Shown piece after piece: positions 1 through 10,959 of a stretch of DNA of 64,000 bases (position 1 is the stretch's first letter; each line of letters starts with the position of its first letter). This stretch comes from Ariolimax columbianus (taxonomy: Eukaryota > Mollusca > Gastropoda > Stylommatophora > Arionidae). The notes under the pieces are model-generated. The model was given only the letters and a program-made list of their open reading frames with translations, was not told where the DNA came from and did no database searches. Made by a program: the position numbers and the translations under genes. The stretch spans positions 44,009,175 to 44,073,174 of the forward strand of contig JAVGWX010000013.1 in assembly GCA_036924085.1 (NCBI GenBank). The letters run 5' to 3'.

Positions 1-199
1 TAGAAGGTTCGATAAGCTATTATTATAGTAACAAACGATAATACATTAAGGGTCGCTGCAACACTTGCGTGTCGTAAATGGCGACTAAAGAGGTTAGCAG
101 CCTCATTATGTGAAAGAAACTTCTATAGAAACCAATTCATCAAGAACACACAAAACAGTCTTAGACAAGTGTGACCACAAACGTCGCTTAGAAGGAAAT

Positions 200-530
200 T
201 TAGAAAATACAGGCTTACTTACTTACTTCCCCTATCCTGGGCACTACGTCAGATATTATGGGCTTACACGTCACACATACTATTTCTAATGTTCAGCCAA
301 GCGCGTTGGCTTGTCATTCCCCCTCAAAATGTCATCCATATTGCATGTTTCCAGAATTTTTAGGCAGATCATCGTGGTCTGATTATTGCATTGCTTCACA
401 GCCACATATCTCATCATCCCTATATCCCCATCCCTCTAGGACTTTCCTACATGGTGATACACCAGTTAGGAGTGTATTTAATGACTTCCATGTCGCGTAG
501 GTAAGTGATCTCCCATAGCTCGATCCAGGA
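200..530 (-). mobile_element. LINE fragment, C-terminal end (LINE-C family)
   Basis: Degenerate minus-strand retrotransposon 3' end. It aligns by eye with 38670-38950 and 45205-45450: shared words are the acttacttacttcccc edge, ttgcatgtttcc, and gatacaccagtt followed by gacttccatgt. In the best copy (38670-39760) these words read as the end of a Jockey-like ORF2. Stops and indels break the frame here. Confidence 0.5.
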
Positions 531-719
531 AGATGATGAAGAAGGAGAATATTATCTAATTCTATCCGTTTTGATGAAACTGTCAGATTCAGATGTATTG
601 CAACAGTTGTTATTGTTTATGTTGTAGTTTATCCAAGATTATTGGGCCACGTTTTTGACTTTTAATAAGATTCTGTGACAGCGGTTTGCAGATTTGTATT
701 ATTAAACCCACAACTCCTA

Positions 720-1460
720 TTGGCGGAGGACGCCTGAAGACTGCGAAAAAAGAGGTTTATCTGAATAAATGGGCAATGGGAAATACTGGGAGAGTTATTG
801 TTTCAAATGCCTACAATGAGAAGTTTACTCTTTTGTGTGCCCTGAATAGGACCTTAAGTGGTGGTTTCAGTAGCTCTCCTCGCATCATGAGCGTGCTGAT
901 GAAGGTGGACCGGGGTCCTCCAGGCGGTTGTGCTATGCTTTGATTCATCTGCGTATCACTCACTACCATGGACATCACGTCAATCCCTCACCTCGTTAGC
1001 CAGTCTGCCATAAAAACAGCCCCTTTCCAGGAAGGGTTACTAGGAAGCCGAGCTGAGGGTCTTGGCCAGTATCTTTTTCTAGACCAAACGTTAGTCTTCC
1101 TCCCTTTATACTGGGAGGTAAATCTTCAAACATATGGCCATCCCAAATCCCAAAAACAACATCAACCTCCTGAAAAGGAGAGACCACAGCACCATTTTCC
1201 TACTTCGCACTCAAAACATACAACTTAACAGTCACTGGAACAGAGTTCAACCAGAACATGCTGCAGCGTGCCTGCTGTGTACACATCCCCACAAAACCGT
1301 TGAACATCATCTATTTGAATGCCTGACGCTTGCCAGTGCTAGGAAAGAGCTTCTATCTCCAAGACCAGACAAATGGAACACATTGAACGGAATTAGCCAA
1401 CAGCTAAAAAACTTGCAGAAACCACTATATGGCATTGAGCCAAAGGGCAGGAGACCATAA
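720..1460 (+). mobile_element. LINE-B fragment (zinc-knuckle/RNase H tail), split by a SINE-like insertion
   Basis: Positions 735-795 read NKWAMGNTGRVI and 1130-1460 continue with MAIPNPKNNINLLKRRD followed by a C-x2-C ... H-x4-H cluster (CLLCTHPHKTVEHH). This is the C-terminal zinc-knuckle-like tail seen after RNase H in non-LTR elements. The same order (NRWATGTTDRNIF, then a RRDQTIIF-like word) occurs uninterrupted at 7975-8180, so the sequence between the two halves (about 796-1122) is an insertion. No complete catalytic domain is present. Confidence 0.6.
796..1122 (+). mobile_element. SINE-D dispersed repeat copy
   Basis: One of about eight copies of a roughly 330-bp dispersed element. 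Shared words: gttgttgtttcgaatgccca start, tttactcttttgtg, gaccggggtcctccaggcgg, cactactacggggatcacg, and a gacgttagtcttcctccc end. It lies inside a LINE fragment. It has no ORF of its own. I call it SINE-like from size and copy number; a pol III promoter is not obvious. Confidence 0.65.
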
Positions 1461-1739
1461 GCCGCTGGATCAATAACCAACTAACCGATGTCGATGTACA
1501 CTATTCATCTTATAAGGAATGCTGGTGTATCACGACGCATGAAAAACTTAAGAATATGGGAAAATAGGTACGATTAGGCATTCCAGAGTGGAGCAGCATA
1601 AGGTCCAGACCATCTGATGATCTGCCCAGTTTGGGACCATGTAATATGGATGACATTCTGAGGGGGAATGAAGCGCCGTATCAACGTGGCTTAACATTGG
1701 AAAAGTGATGTCTTACATGGTTCCCAGGGGAGTGGAAGT

Positions 1740-1815
1740 GAGTCGTGGTGCCAAGGACAGGGGAAGTGATTCGTGGTGCCAAGAACAGGGGAGGTAAGTC
1801 CTGGTGCCCAGAAAT
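1740..1815. repeat. 28-bp tandem repeat, about 3 copies
   Basis: The word gtggtgccaaggacaggg recurs at 28-bp spacing (1745, 1773) with a decayed third copy. It has no coding significance. Confidence 0.7.
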
Positions 1816-2124
1816 TGAGAACTAAGCAAGTGTAGCTTTATTGGTAATAGCTCTGTTGCGAGCCCCAACACAAACTTCCCTTGTCGTCTGTCTCGATCTT
1901 CCTGGAAGTGAACAGTGACCACTCTCTGGAACCACAGGGACTTCGTTGAGTCCTTTGAGTGGCCCATCCTACAGTCGACGCGTGATGAGGAATGTGAACA
2001 TGGGCCCTGCCGGCTGTAGTGTAATGTGATCTCTCTCAATGGGCTGTTCATTATGATGGCTTGCAGTGCCAATACCCACCACGGTGAACAGATTGTTGAA
2101 ATAAAACCAGTTTTCAGAAGCTCT

Positions 2125-2360
2125 ACGTAGAAGTCGTGACTCGTGTCGAAGTTTACAGACAGGCTGCGATATCTTCACCTTTCGGCCCGACACATCTTTC
2201 AGCTGGCTCTATTGTGGTACCAGGTTTGCCTTCCCTCATTAAACTAAACTTTTTTTGCTAGACTGCACTAGTGCAGCTTGTTTCCAGGACCGCGGTTGGA
2301 GACGGATTAGGGTCATGGTCAGCTCTGATTCGCTGACCCTGATGCAAGCAACCAGCAGTT
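2125..2360 (-). mobile_element. SINE-C copy, diverged
   Basis: Minus-strand, strongly diverged copy of the SINE-C family (compare 48612-48968). Retained words are gtttacagacaggctgcgatat, cctttcggcccgacacat and the gctgaccctgatgc head. The middle is disrupted. Confidence 0.45.
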
Positions 2361-2485
2361 AGTTGTTAGCTACTATCACCTCATTCACTCCTTCGCCTTT
2401 GGGCCCTACTGTGTGGAAGTGAGGTGAAGGTTTGGTCAGTAAATTTGTGGCACTTGACCCATTAATAATTACTTAATTTCCTTCC

Positions 2486-2743
2486 TTTTTTTTTTCTTTT
2501 GTGTTCGCCTTATTTCTCGAATCCCCAAGGCGGTGTGCGTTGCACTGTGGTTTTTATTTTTCACCTGTCTGCCTAGTGCATCCGACTGCAGCATGGATTT
2601 TATGTAAGGGTCTGCTTCCTCCTGTATTTTCTAAGGGTTTGCTTACCCGGGGTAACGGTCGGTGCTGTGATGAGGATCGAACCCAGCACCTTCTGGTTGT
2701 GAGCTGTGTCACTTAACAACTAGCCCACGCCATCACCTATTTG
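2486..2743 (-). mobile_element. SINE-A copy, tRNA-derived
   Basis: Read on the minus strand, the head is gcgtgggctagt (A-box-like) followed by gggttcgatcc-type B box, then a body of about 150 bp and an A-rich tail (poly-T at 2486-2500 on the plus strand). Two other copies are at 45661-45900 (+) and 59985-60240 (-). The tRNA-like head with an internal promoter is the basis for calling it a SINE rather than a tRNA gene. Confidence 0.75.
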
Positions 2744-3074
2744 TTCCTTACTTAAGTAAGTACGTTCATGACCCTGATGTTTGCCTTGCATGGGGAACAT
2801 CGTGTAACTGATCAACAGTACTGAATTTTACGTTGCAGATAGTATTAGATTGAAGAGTATGGATTGATAAAGGTCTTATCTAAATACTGATAAACGCCTG
2901 CAGGAAAGTCAACCTCATCTTCACTGGGGTGCCCTCCGCTTCTGCTTACGTTACTCTGATAAATGGCAGTAACTGGCATCTACAAACCAGCACGCCCCCA
3001 ACCCTACTCCCCCCCCCCCATCCTCCAAAGTTATGTGGGTTAAATCTTTGACTATAAGTGGGATCAATATCCTG

Positions 3075-3382
3075 ATCAGTTATGAGCTGTAGCGATCAAC
3101 GACCTAAATCTGACTCCAAGAGTCAGTGCCAACGACCATTCTCGACCTGGATAACAGGCTGCAGCAGACTGGCTACGGAGAAGGGATGGAAAATGGAAGG
3201 CTAACCCGATGCCCACAATAAAAAACCCATCTTAAATCAGATGTGTCAGACCGAAAGTTACATATCGCAGCCATGCTGTAAACTACGAAACAACGTTGAA
3301 GTAAACATGAAGAAGCAGAAGAAGAAGAAGAAGAAGAAGAAGAAGAAGAAGAAGAAGAAGAAGAAGAAGAAGAAGAAAAATA
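3075..3382 (+). mobile_element. SINE-C copy with (GAA)n tail
   Basis: Plus-strand copy with the family body (ggataacaggctgcag, actggctacggagaagggat, atcgcagccatgctgtaaactac) ending in an uninterrupted (GAA)n run of about 20 triplets at 3309-3377. The poly-Lys ORF across this tail is an artefact of the microsatellite. Confidence 0.75.
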
Positions 3383-3538
3383 AGAAGACGTTATTGGACA
3401 CCAATCACATACAGAGATCTAGAGTTAGCAATATCCAAATCAAACTAAGGAACACTGGCCGGGAACAGATGAAATGATCAAGAACTTCGGGAAAAAAAGT
3501 GCAAACAAAACTGATGTACATCTTCAATATTTGTTAAA

Positions 3539-3862
3539 CGTCGGTTAAAAGCGCACAGACCTGCAGAGATGCAATCAAGAAGTCCCAAACATCGGTTAAA
3601 GTCACACAGACCTGCAGAGATGCAATCATTAAACAAGTCCCAAACATTGGTGAAAGTCGCACAGACCTGCAGAGATGCAATCATTAAACAAGTCCCAAAC
3701 ATCGGTGAAAGTCGCACAGACCTGCAGAGATGCAATCATTAAACAAGTCACAAACATCGGTGAGAGTCGCACAGACCTGCAGAGATGCAATCATTAAACA
3801 AGTCCCAAACATCGGTTAAAGTCGTACAGACCTGCAGAGATGCAATCATTAAACAAGTCCCA
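3539..3862. repeat. 55-bp tandem array, about 6 copies
   Basis: The unit contains cagacctgcagagatgcaat at 55-bp spacing (3607, 3662, 3717, 3772). The last unit runs directly, in frame, into a LINE reverse transcriptase fragment: the unit's CRDAIIKQVPN reading leads into PEKYSFMASRYRPISL. The array therefore looks like an expansion of the LINE segment just before the conserved YRPISLT motif. Confidence 0.8.
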
Positions 3863-4860
3863 AATCCAGAAAAGTACAGCTTCATGGCATCTAGGTATAG
3901 ACCAATCAGCCTCACAACATCTCTCTGTAAGACAATGGAACGTACCATCAACCTAATACTGATCAGACATGTTAGTCAGGGTCAGGCAAAACATACTGGT
4001 CATGACCCTCACATCGGCTTCCTTGCAACCCTTCCTGGAAATGGTCTGTTTTCATGGCAGCCTGGCTAACGAGTTGAGGGATCGATGGGATCCCCGTAGT
4101 AGTGAGCGATACGCAGATAAAGCCAAGCAATGCACAGCCGCATGGGGGATCCCTGTTCACCTTAATCAGCACGCTCGGGATGTGATGAAAGCTACTGCAA
4201 CCCGATACTTAACGTCCTTTTCAGGGCGCACAAAAGACTAAACCTCCTCATTATGGGCATTCAACAACAACCACCAACGTAAGACTGCAGTGGAACGTTA
4301 AAAATGTAAACTTTTGTGTGCCACAGTAGGCAGGTTTTAGGAAATACTATTCCACTGATGATCAGACAACATATCTCTCCCAAGAGATCAAGGAGGCGTT
4401 CCAAGACAAAAAATTAGTACTAACAACGTGGACAGACTAGAAGAAATATTTTGATAAAGTTTTGAAAAAAAGGACTAAGTAAAACCGAGATACAATGTAA
4501 TAGTGTGTAGAATGTACACCTAGATAAAAGATTACTTCCATAACATAAGAGCCGGAGTACAACTAGATGGCCTCAGAAGTAGGATAATTCTACTGCTTGA
4601 TGGTGTGCGAAAGGGTGGGGTTCTTTCCTCCACACTTTTAATAGTCTTTCTTCATCAATGACTCAAGTGCTGAACTAGGAACAAAAGTTGCAATGTACAC
4701 ATACGACATAGTAATATGGTGTACAGATGAGGATTCAACAGTGGAAGCCAAAATACTGCAAAGAGCTATCGATGTCCTAACCTCATGGGCAAAATGTGGG
4801 GTGTTAGCTTTGATACAGACAAATGCAATACTACGCTTTTCCCTATCTCAACAATAGCAC
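3835..4860 (+). mobile_element. LINE reverse transcriptase remnant, interrupted by SINE-D
   Basis: Positions 3860-3955 read the RT motif YRPISLT...KTMERTIN. After a SINE-D insertion (3957-4282) the RT resumes near 4320 with QAGFRKYYSTDDQ, then a VGFFPPHF word (canonical GGVLSP) and, near 4700, YTYDIVIW at the position of the catalytic YADD box. Stops and frameshifts are frequent and the active-site box is altered, so it is a dead copy. It is a Jockey/CR1-like RT by motif; the exact clade is not resolved. Confidence 0.7.
3957..4282 (-). mobile_element. SINE-D copy inside a LINE
   Basis: Minus-strand copy: the plus strand begins tgttagtcagggtcagg (family tail) and ends caacaacaaccaccaacg (family head). 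It interrupts the RT reading between the MERTIN region and QAGFRKYY. Confidence 0.7.
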
Positions 4861-5024
4861 AACTTCGCTTGATTATTAAATAACAAGATGCATAATGAGG
4901 CGACGTTCATGAGCCGTGCTATGTGGTGCATTTTTTTGTTGTGTGCGGTAAAACAGAGATAGAATTTATACAGTATACTTGCATGTCTCACATGTGTCAG
5001 CCGTCTCAAGTCTTCTGGCTTGGA

Positions 5025-5295
5025 TCCGTTCGTTCTCAAACTCCAGCTACCAAACCCTGAACAGGGCTCAAGTAGCAGAATCTAGTCCAGAGAACGGAAT
5101 GCGTTGTGTCGTTGTTTTACAGCTTGACTGCGAAATTTGCACCTTTCCAATACATCCGACTTCAGGAAGCATTTTTTGAGTACTAAGTTAGCATTTCCTC
5201 ATTGATCCCTTCTCCTTAACCAGCCTGCCCTATTGCAGCCAGGATCGGCGTGGAGGTGAAGAGCAGTTTGGGCTCGCTGACGCACTTTCGTGTTC
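5025..5295 (-). mobile_element. SINE-C copy
   Basis: Minus-strand copy with ccgttcgttctcaaactcc (family 3' end, without a GAA run), ggaatgcgttgtgtcg, acagcttgactgcg and ggcgtggaggtgaagagc words. It is moderately diverged from 48612-48968. Confidence 0.7.
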
Positions 5296-5480
5296 GGTAA
5301 TTTTGTCCTGAGACTAGATTTTAATTATTTTGAGGAGACAACGAGGATGAAAGATATTGAGTCTCCTATTGCGTCTTGAATAAGTGGTCCACGCTTCGGT
5401 GCCATCAAGTAACGTGCTAAGCACGCTAAACCCCTATGTGGTACTCGCGCGGCAACAAAAAAACCTCCTCGAAGACCCAG

Positions 5481-5508
5481 CCCCCTCCCCTCCCCCCCCC
5501 CCCCCCCC
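5481..5508. repeat. Poly-C tract
   Basis: A C-run of about 18 bases preceded by interrupted C-tracts. No function visible. Confidence 0.85.
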
Positions 5509-5539
5509 AAATTCCACACCTTCCTACCAGGTGGCAAGA

Positions 5540-6250
5540 TACGTTGGCGGTGCATGACACTCAAGATGCTAAAACAAGCAAGTTAGCCTTCTGATGGACA
5601 AGCCGTGCAGGAGCCAGAAGCGACTATAAACTGGGCTAGTACCTATATAACACCAAAAAAGCAGCTCTGCTCGAACCAAGCCCGCTGAACAGAGAAATGC
5701 ACCTGCCGGCTACCACCAACTCGCACAAGAGATGGAACCTACACAGGGGCAACCAACGTTGTAGACGTGTAAGTCAACTAAGACTAAGAATATGACTTCC
5801 ATGTTATGTTGTGTTAGGTTAGGTTTTGGTATGGGCAGAGGCGACTAACGTCTGGCCAGATAACACATACTGATGATACATGTTAGCCAGGGTCAGGCGA
5901 AATATACTGGACAAGACTCCTACACTATATCTTCTTTGGCCAAGTGATAAATGCCAACCATACTAAATCGACCACGAAATCTCGGTCTTGCTCCATGGCT
6001 GCACTATCGTCATGTGGTATCAAAGACACATTCGTGTGACACTTGTTCTTGGCTTGATCATTAAAACACCAGCGCTCCATCTATGGATTACCACTCTCCC
6101 TAAAAAAATGCCCCCACCACCTTTCCTTGGATACCTCGCCCCTACAGCACTAAGTCCCCAGTCCTTGGGGAGTCGTGTCATCCTGCAGACCAGCAATATC
6201 TATATCAAGCCGATTAAGTTCGGCGTCAATAACAGTAGCTTTTCTCACGT
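5540..6250. other. No gene seen; short SINE-D relic
   Basis: No ORF with recognisable domains. Positions 5878-5925 (tgttagccagggtcaggcgaa followed by atatactgg) match the SINE-D tail. The rest is unassigned. Confidence 0.5.
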
Positions 6251-6253
6251 CGC

Positions 6254-6515
6254 CAATGTCTCTGAGGTCAGTGACCTGTTCCGGACACACAGTCCTGACA
6301 TTCCGTCAATGTCTCTGATGTCAGTGGCATATCCCAGACACATAGTCCTGACATTCCGTCAATGTCTCTGATGTCAGTGGCATATCCCAGACACATAGTC
6401 CTGACATTCCGTCAATGTCTCTGATGTCAGTGGCATATCCCAGACACATAGTCCTGACATTCCGTCAATGTCTCTGATGTCAGTGGCATATCCCAGACAC
6501 ATAGTCCTGACATTC
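6254..6515. repeat. 53-bp tandem array, about 5 copies
   Basis: The word ttccgtcaatgtctctgatg recurs at 53-bp spacing (6301, 6354, 6407, 6460). The first unit is diverged and the later ones nearly identical, which points to recent amplification. ORFs crossing it are artefacts. Confidence 0.9.
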
Positions 6516-7089
6516 CAGGTTGCAAGCCGAAACCGGAAGGGTTTGTTTGTAATGCTATTTAATGGTACACTTAATTTAGAGCCTGCGATTTGAATTTTGT
6601 CCTAGCCCCAAGTAGCCATCGAAGTAGACATGCTCGGGCGGATCAACACCTTTTTGACCTGGGGCTGCCCAGCTTGAGGCGGACGTTAGTTGATCAGTGA
6701 CACCAGAAAATGTCTTCCCTCATCGAAGACAGCCAGTGCCGCTCTTGCTAACAATAATTGACAAGGGCTAATAACTCGTGAACTGGCGTCTCCCGTTATG
6801 ATTCCCAGACTCGTTAAGGCCGCGGATGAAGGTGTGCTTCTCATCAGCGCAAATCTCTGGCTGAAGTATAGAGATCGTGTGTTTCAGAATGGTACCTCTC
6901 TCGGTCTGGTTTGTTTGATCCAAGGGAAAAGTGATACCAATACATTTGGAACCAGACAGGCTGCAGAAGCTGTCATATCAGCAGAGCAATGCTGTATATG
7001 TTCGCCTGTCGGGGCTTCCCTTCTGAGCCAGTTCCAATCAAGGATAGGGGAATGATCTGCGATGTCGCAACACTCAGCCTAGGCTGCAT
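6516..7089. other. No gene seen
   Basis: Unassigned sequence. An 85-codon open frame at 6798-7055 has no recognisable motif and I do not call it. Confidence 0.4.
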
Positions 7090-7345
7090 TTCCACGCTCT
7101 CAGGTCAGGTCATCCCGTAACTAATGAGATAGTTCGGGCAACCATGAAGACAACCACACAGCAAAAGGCCTCCTCTCTCTGTCGGCGGCCGCTGTCTGTG
7201 CTTCCTCTGGCCGTAGATTGGTCAATTCCTTTCATGTTGCCCTCCAACCTCTTTTTGGAAGACCTATTAATTGTCCGCCTTTCACCTTTCAATGCAGGAT
7301 CGTATTTGCAAGACCGTTTTACCTCGATATGTGACCGTGCCTCGC
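7090..7345 (-). mobile_element. LINE fragment, RTE-like RT C-terminus
   Basis: It matches 63545-63780 on the same strand (gtcaggtcatc ... ggcggccgctgtctgtgc ... gtagattggtcaattcc ... cctccaacctctttttggaag). In the 63 kb copy this region reads as the RGRPKKRWEDNIKEW segment that ends RTE-like ORF2 proteins. Heavily mutated here. Confidence 0.6.
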
Positions 7346-7494
7346 TTTAGGATAAGACATTGTATTCTCTCACGTGAACTCCTCCGCACACTGTGTGTTG
7401 TCAGGTTTGGTAGATGCTGACCACCCTTCAATGTTACCAGAAAACAGGTCGTACCGACTACCAAAGCACGGTAGCTCAGTCATTCTCCACAAGA

Positions 7495-7700
7495 TCTGAC
7501 AAAATACACCAGTATCTTATCTGCAAGGCTTCAGCTTATATTTAATAGGACCTGATCAAATACGCAAGTATTTATCTGAGTGGTCTCAGCTATATCTAAC
7601 AAGACCTGACAAGATTCAGCAGAATCTTATCTGCAAGCCTTCAGACATATCTGACAATATCTGACAAGATGCCCCAGTGTTTTATCTGGAAGGTTTAAGA
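7495..7700. repeat. Degenerate tandem repeat, about 3-4 copies
   Basis: A block of the form acctgacaagat...cagtatcttatctgcaaggcttcag recurs with substitutions and small indels at roughly 55-65 bp. It is an old array. Confidence 0.6.
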
Positions 7701-7959
7701 TGGTTTGAGATCAGTTTTCCTTCTCCTAGATGAGCTATCTGTCTAGAAATTCGAGCCCCATTTGCACGTAACTACTGGTTTTAAGGCGTCAGTCGCACAT
7801 CTTTCGCGCATTGTTCTTTTGAAAAGTTCTGCATCGCGACGGCCAGGAGATGTAATGTGTCTTCAGTCTAAATGAGACGCACGCCATGGAAGCCTATAGA
7901 TGGTATTCAGAGTTTACCCTCAACCCCAACTCTGGGTTCAACAACATTTATAACGTATT

Positions 7960-8440
7960 ACCCGAAAAATCTGGATGAACAGGTGGGCGACTGGAACAAC
8001 AGATCGGAATATATTTAGCGAAATGTCACAACCAAAAAGTAATGATGACATTAATAAACTACATAGAAGAGATCAAACTATCATCTTTCAATTCCGAACG
8101 GGACACACCAGAGTAGATCGCCACTTAAACCACAATTATCCCCAGGACCTGCCCTTGTGCAGACATTTGCACTCGCACTGATGAAACAGTTGACACTTAC
8201 TCATTGCGTTCAGGCGCTTGCGGACTTGCGGATGAAAAGATTCTTACAAGCACTGCCAACAATTGCCAACACACAGTACGTGGCGGTGACTCAACGGAAG
8301 AAGACTTGTATCTATATAAGAATGTCATTGGTCTACCAAGAGCAGGCTTGCTCAGCAGCTATAAGGTCACAACAACACTTAGACCTCACCAGATGGTGGA
8401 ATTTAACATATGTATATATAACAGTTAAATATAAACAAAA
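7960..8440 (+). mobile_element. LINE-B fragment
   Basis: The translation starts NRWATGTTDRNIFSEMS and continues to FQFRTGHTRVDRHLNH, the LRTGH-type C-terminal tail also present at 720-1460. Frameshifts follow. The zinc-knuckle cysteines are mostly lost. Confidence 0.55.
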
Positions 8441-8478
8441 CGAGGCTTTTCGGTAAAAGCTTTTGAATGACCTGTCCT

Positions 8479-8837
8479 GTGATAAAGATACTGAGCAGCG
8501 CAAGAGCTGCAGTGGTCAGCGACCGATAGCTGACTGCTAGCGTCAGGGCCAGCGAACCATAGCTGCCAAAACCCTTCTACACCTCCACGCGGTGATCCTG
8601 GATAACAGGCTGCATCAGGGCAGACTGGCTAAGGAGAAGGGATCGAAGAGGGAATGCTAACACGGTACTCAAAAAATGCTTGCTGAAGTCGGATGTGTTG
8701 GACCGAAAGGTACAAATATCGCAGTCAAGCTGTAAACTACGATACAACGCATTCCGTTCTCTGGACTACATTCTGCTACTTAAACCCTTTCAGTGTTTAG
8801 TAGTGGGAGATTGAGAACGAACGAAGAAGAAGAAGAA
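8479..8837 (+). mobile_element. SINE-C copy, near full length
   Basis: It aligns along its length with the copy bounded by a target-site duplication at 48612-48968. The head is gagctgcagtggtcagcgacc, the body includes ggcagactggctaaggagaagg, and the 3' end gagaacgaacgaagaagaag retains a short GAA tail. Confidence 0.8.
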
Positions 8838-8863
8838 TGACCTGTCCAGGATCCGTCTAAATT

Positions 8864-9428
8864 TGATAGATTAAAGGTGCCACTAGACCGTGTACAATAT
8901 TTCAGCTCTTGGTAGATTAACAGGTGCCACTAGACCGTGTACAATATTTCAGCTCTTGGTAGATTAACAGGTGCCACTAGACTGTGTACAATATTTCAGC
9001 TCTTGGTAGATTAACAGGTGCCACTACACTGTGTACAATATTTCAGCTCTTGGTAGATTAACAGGTGCCACTAGACCGTGTACAATATTTCAGCTCTTGG
9101 TAGATTAACAGGTGCCACTAGACTGTGTACAATATTTCAGCTCTTGGTAGATTAACAGGTGCCACTAGACCGTGTGCAATATTTCAGCTCTTGGTAGATT
9201 AACAGGTGCCACTAGATCGTGTACAATATTTTAGCTCTTGGTAGATTAACAGGTGCCACTAGACTGTGTACAATACTTCAGCTATTGGTAGATTATTAGG
9301 TGCCACTAGACTGTGTACAATACTTCAGCTCTTGATAGACTAACAGGTGCCACTAGACTGTGTACAATATTTCAGCTTCTGATAGACTAACAGGTGCCAC
9401 TAGACTGTGTACAATATTTCAGCTCTTT
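8864..9428. repeat. 47-bp tandem array, about 12 copies
   Basis: The unit contains aggtgccactagaccgtgta and caatatttcagctcttg; spacing is 47 bp (for example 8881, 8928). Terminal units are more diverged than central ones. No coding potential. Confidence 0.92.
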
Positions 9429-9654
9429 TGGTTACGAGGAAGTTGGTTAAAATAGAAGAAATAAAAGTATCCCAAACGGACAACTGTCTTGTTAATTTAA
9501 ATAAAAGCTTTTAAAAAGCTGAAACCTAGACGTCTCCAACACTTTATTCTCGACAGCAGTGACTACTACGAGACTCCCTTTAAATTTTCTATCCATCATT
9601 ATTTACGGAAAAAATTCTTTAATTCTGCACCGATTAATTGACAGAGCAGTGCAT

Positions 9655-9669
9655 ATCTCTCGCTCTCAA

Positions 9670-9704
<35 letters not shown>

Positions 9705-9760
9705 GTACATATATATATATATTAATAAATATATTTATATCTATATATCTCTCGCGCGCC
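9655..9760. repeat. (CT)n / (AT)n microsatellites
   Basis: A long CT-rich run is followed by AT dinucleotides. Confidence 0.9.
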
Positions 9761-9929
9761 TTATTTTCCTATTTTCTCTCTTTCTCTACTTTAATCATCT
9801 CGTTTGTCTGTTCCCCCAACATTCAGCCCAGACAACTAACACCAGACAAACATGAACTATTGGGGTGACCTAGGACATTTCAATGTTCGCCGTCCACTAC
9901 TAGTTATAATAATAGTTGTCCATCACAAG

Positions 9930-10180
9930 TGATGAAGACCACTCTCTTTGTTCAGCCGTGTGGACAGTCGTATCTCTTGCTGTGTCCGCTGAAATGGGTG
10001 ACTTGCGCGGTGATTTGGATTAAAGTGAGGAAGAAACTGCGCCGTTTTTCAACCTCACTCACAGAGCCTAAGCTACCTTTTGCCAGTGGCAAGACATTAA
10101 TCGAAACGACTGGAGATAGCATAGGATGCAGATTTTGCCTCAGGGTTACCACCGAAGCCTTTCCGTAAACATGTAACCCG
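9930..10180. repeat. Dispersed repeat, family E
   Basis: It resembles 54560-54700: shared words include agtgaggaag-aactgcgcc, caacctcact, gccagtggcaagacat and aggatgcag. Unclassified; no coding motif. Confidence 0.5.
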
Positions 10181-10299
10181 CAGGGTAGAAAGGTGGGATG
10201 GCATCTAACGCAGTTTGTCGTGCCTTTTCGATAACCACAAGAGGTCGTATGGACAACACTCAGCGTGTGAGTGAGTCTGGCATCTCTCACCAGCTGTAT

Positions 10300-10620
10300 T
10301 CAGCTCATCATAGTAGCATCTAAAATTCCCACACGCCAAATTCGTGAAGGTGAACCGACAGAACTAACCCGTGAAATACGACACAGGTATAAGCGTAGTG
10401 ACATTCAGCCGGCGTCCAGACCAGGATAAACGGATGGAAGAAATCACAAAAAAAGAACGAAATAACAAGTCCCGACGGAAAACAACACCACGTTTCCGTG
10501 AACACAAGTGTAAGTCGTCGACTAGTGTAAATTCCAGGCAAATCCGTGGTCTGGCGGCATCCATAATGATCCAAAACAGTAAAGAAATGTAGACTCGCAG
10601 CCAGTTATGGCGCCATCAAA
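10300..10620. repeat. Dispersed repeat, family F
   Basis: It is paired with 36990-37265: shared words are cacgtttccgtgaacacaag, tgtaagtcgtcgactagtgt and ggcaaatcc, with moderate divergence elsewhere. Unclassified element, possibly a non-autonomous transposon. Confidence 0.6.
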
Positions 10621-10815
10621 ACAACACGGACGAGCAGAGCTCACGAACAACAGCTAGACCTGACAAAACTATCAACCGTAGCGACAATCCGCCCAACAAA
10701 CAACTATTGATTATATTAGAAATGATGTCAAGCAAAATATTGTAAGGATGTAAACTTTGTCAACTCGCTATGTATATAATCGTGGAGTTATCAAATTAAA
10801 CATAGTTGTATAACA

Positions 10816-10818
<3 letters not shown>

Positions 10819-10846
<28 letters not shown>

Positions 10847-10945
10847 CTGTGATGACGTATTAGACACCTCTCTGTGAGGGATCTTAGCTGTGATGACGTA
10901 TTCGACAACTCTCTGTGAGGGATCTTAGCTGTGATGACGTGCTCT
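10819..10945. repeat. (AG)n run followed by a two-copy direct repeat
   Basis: An (AG) tract at 10819-10847 is followed by ctgtgatgacgtattagaca / ctctgtgagggatcttag, repeated almost exactly about 42 bp later. Confidence 0.8.
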
Positions 10946-10959
10946 ACATACGTGTTCTG

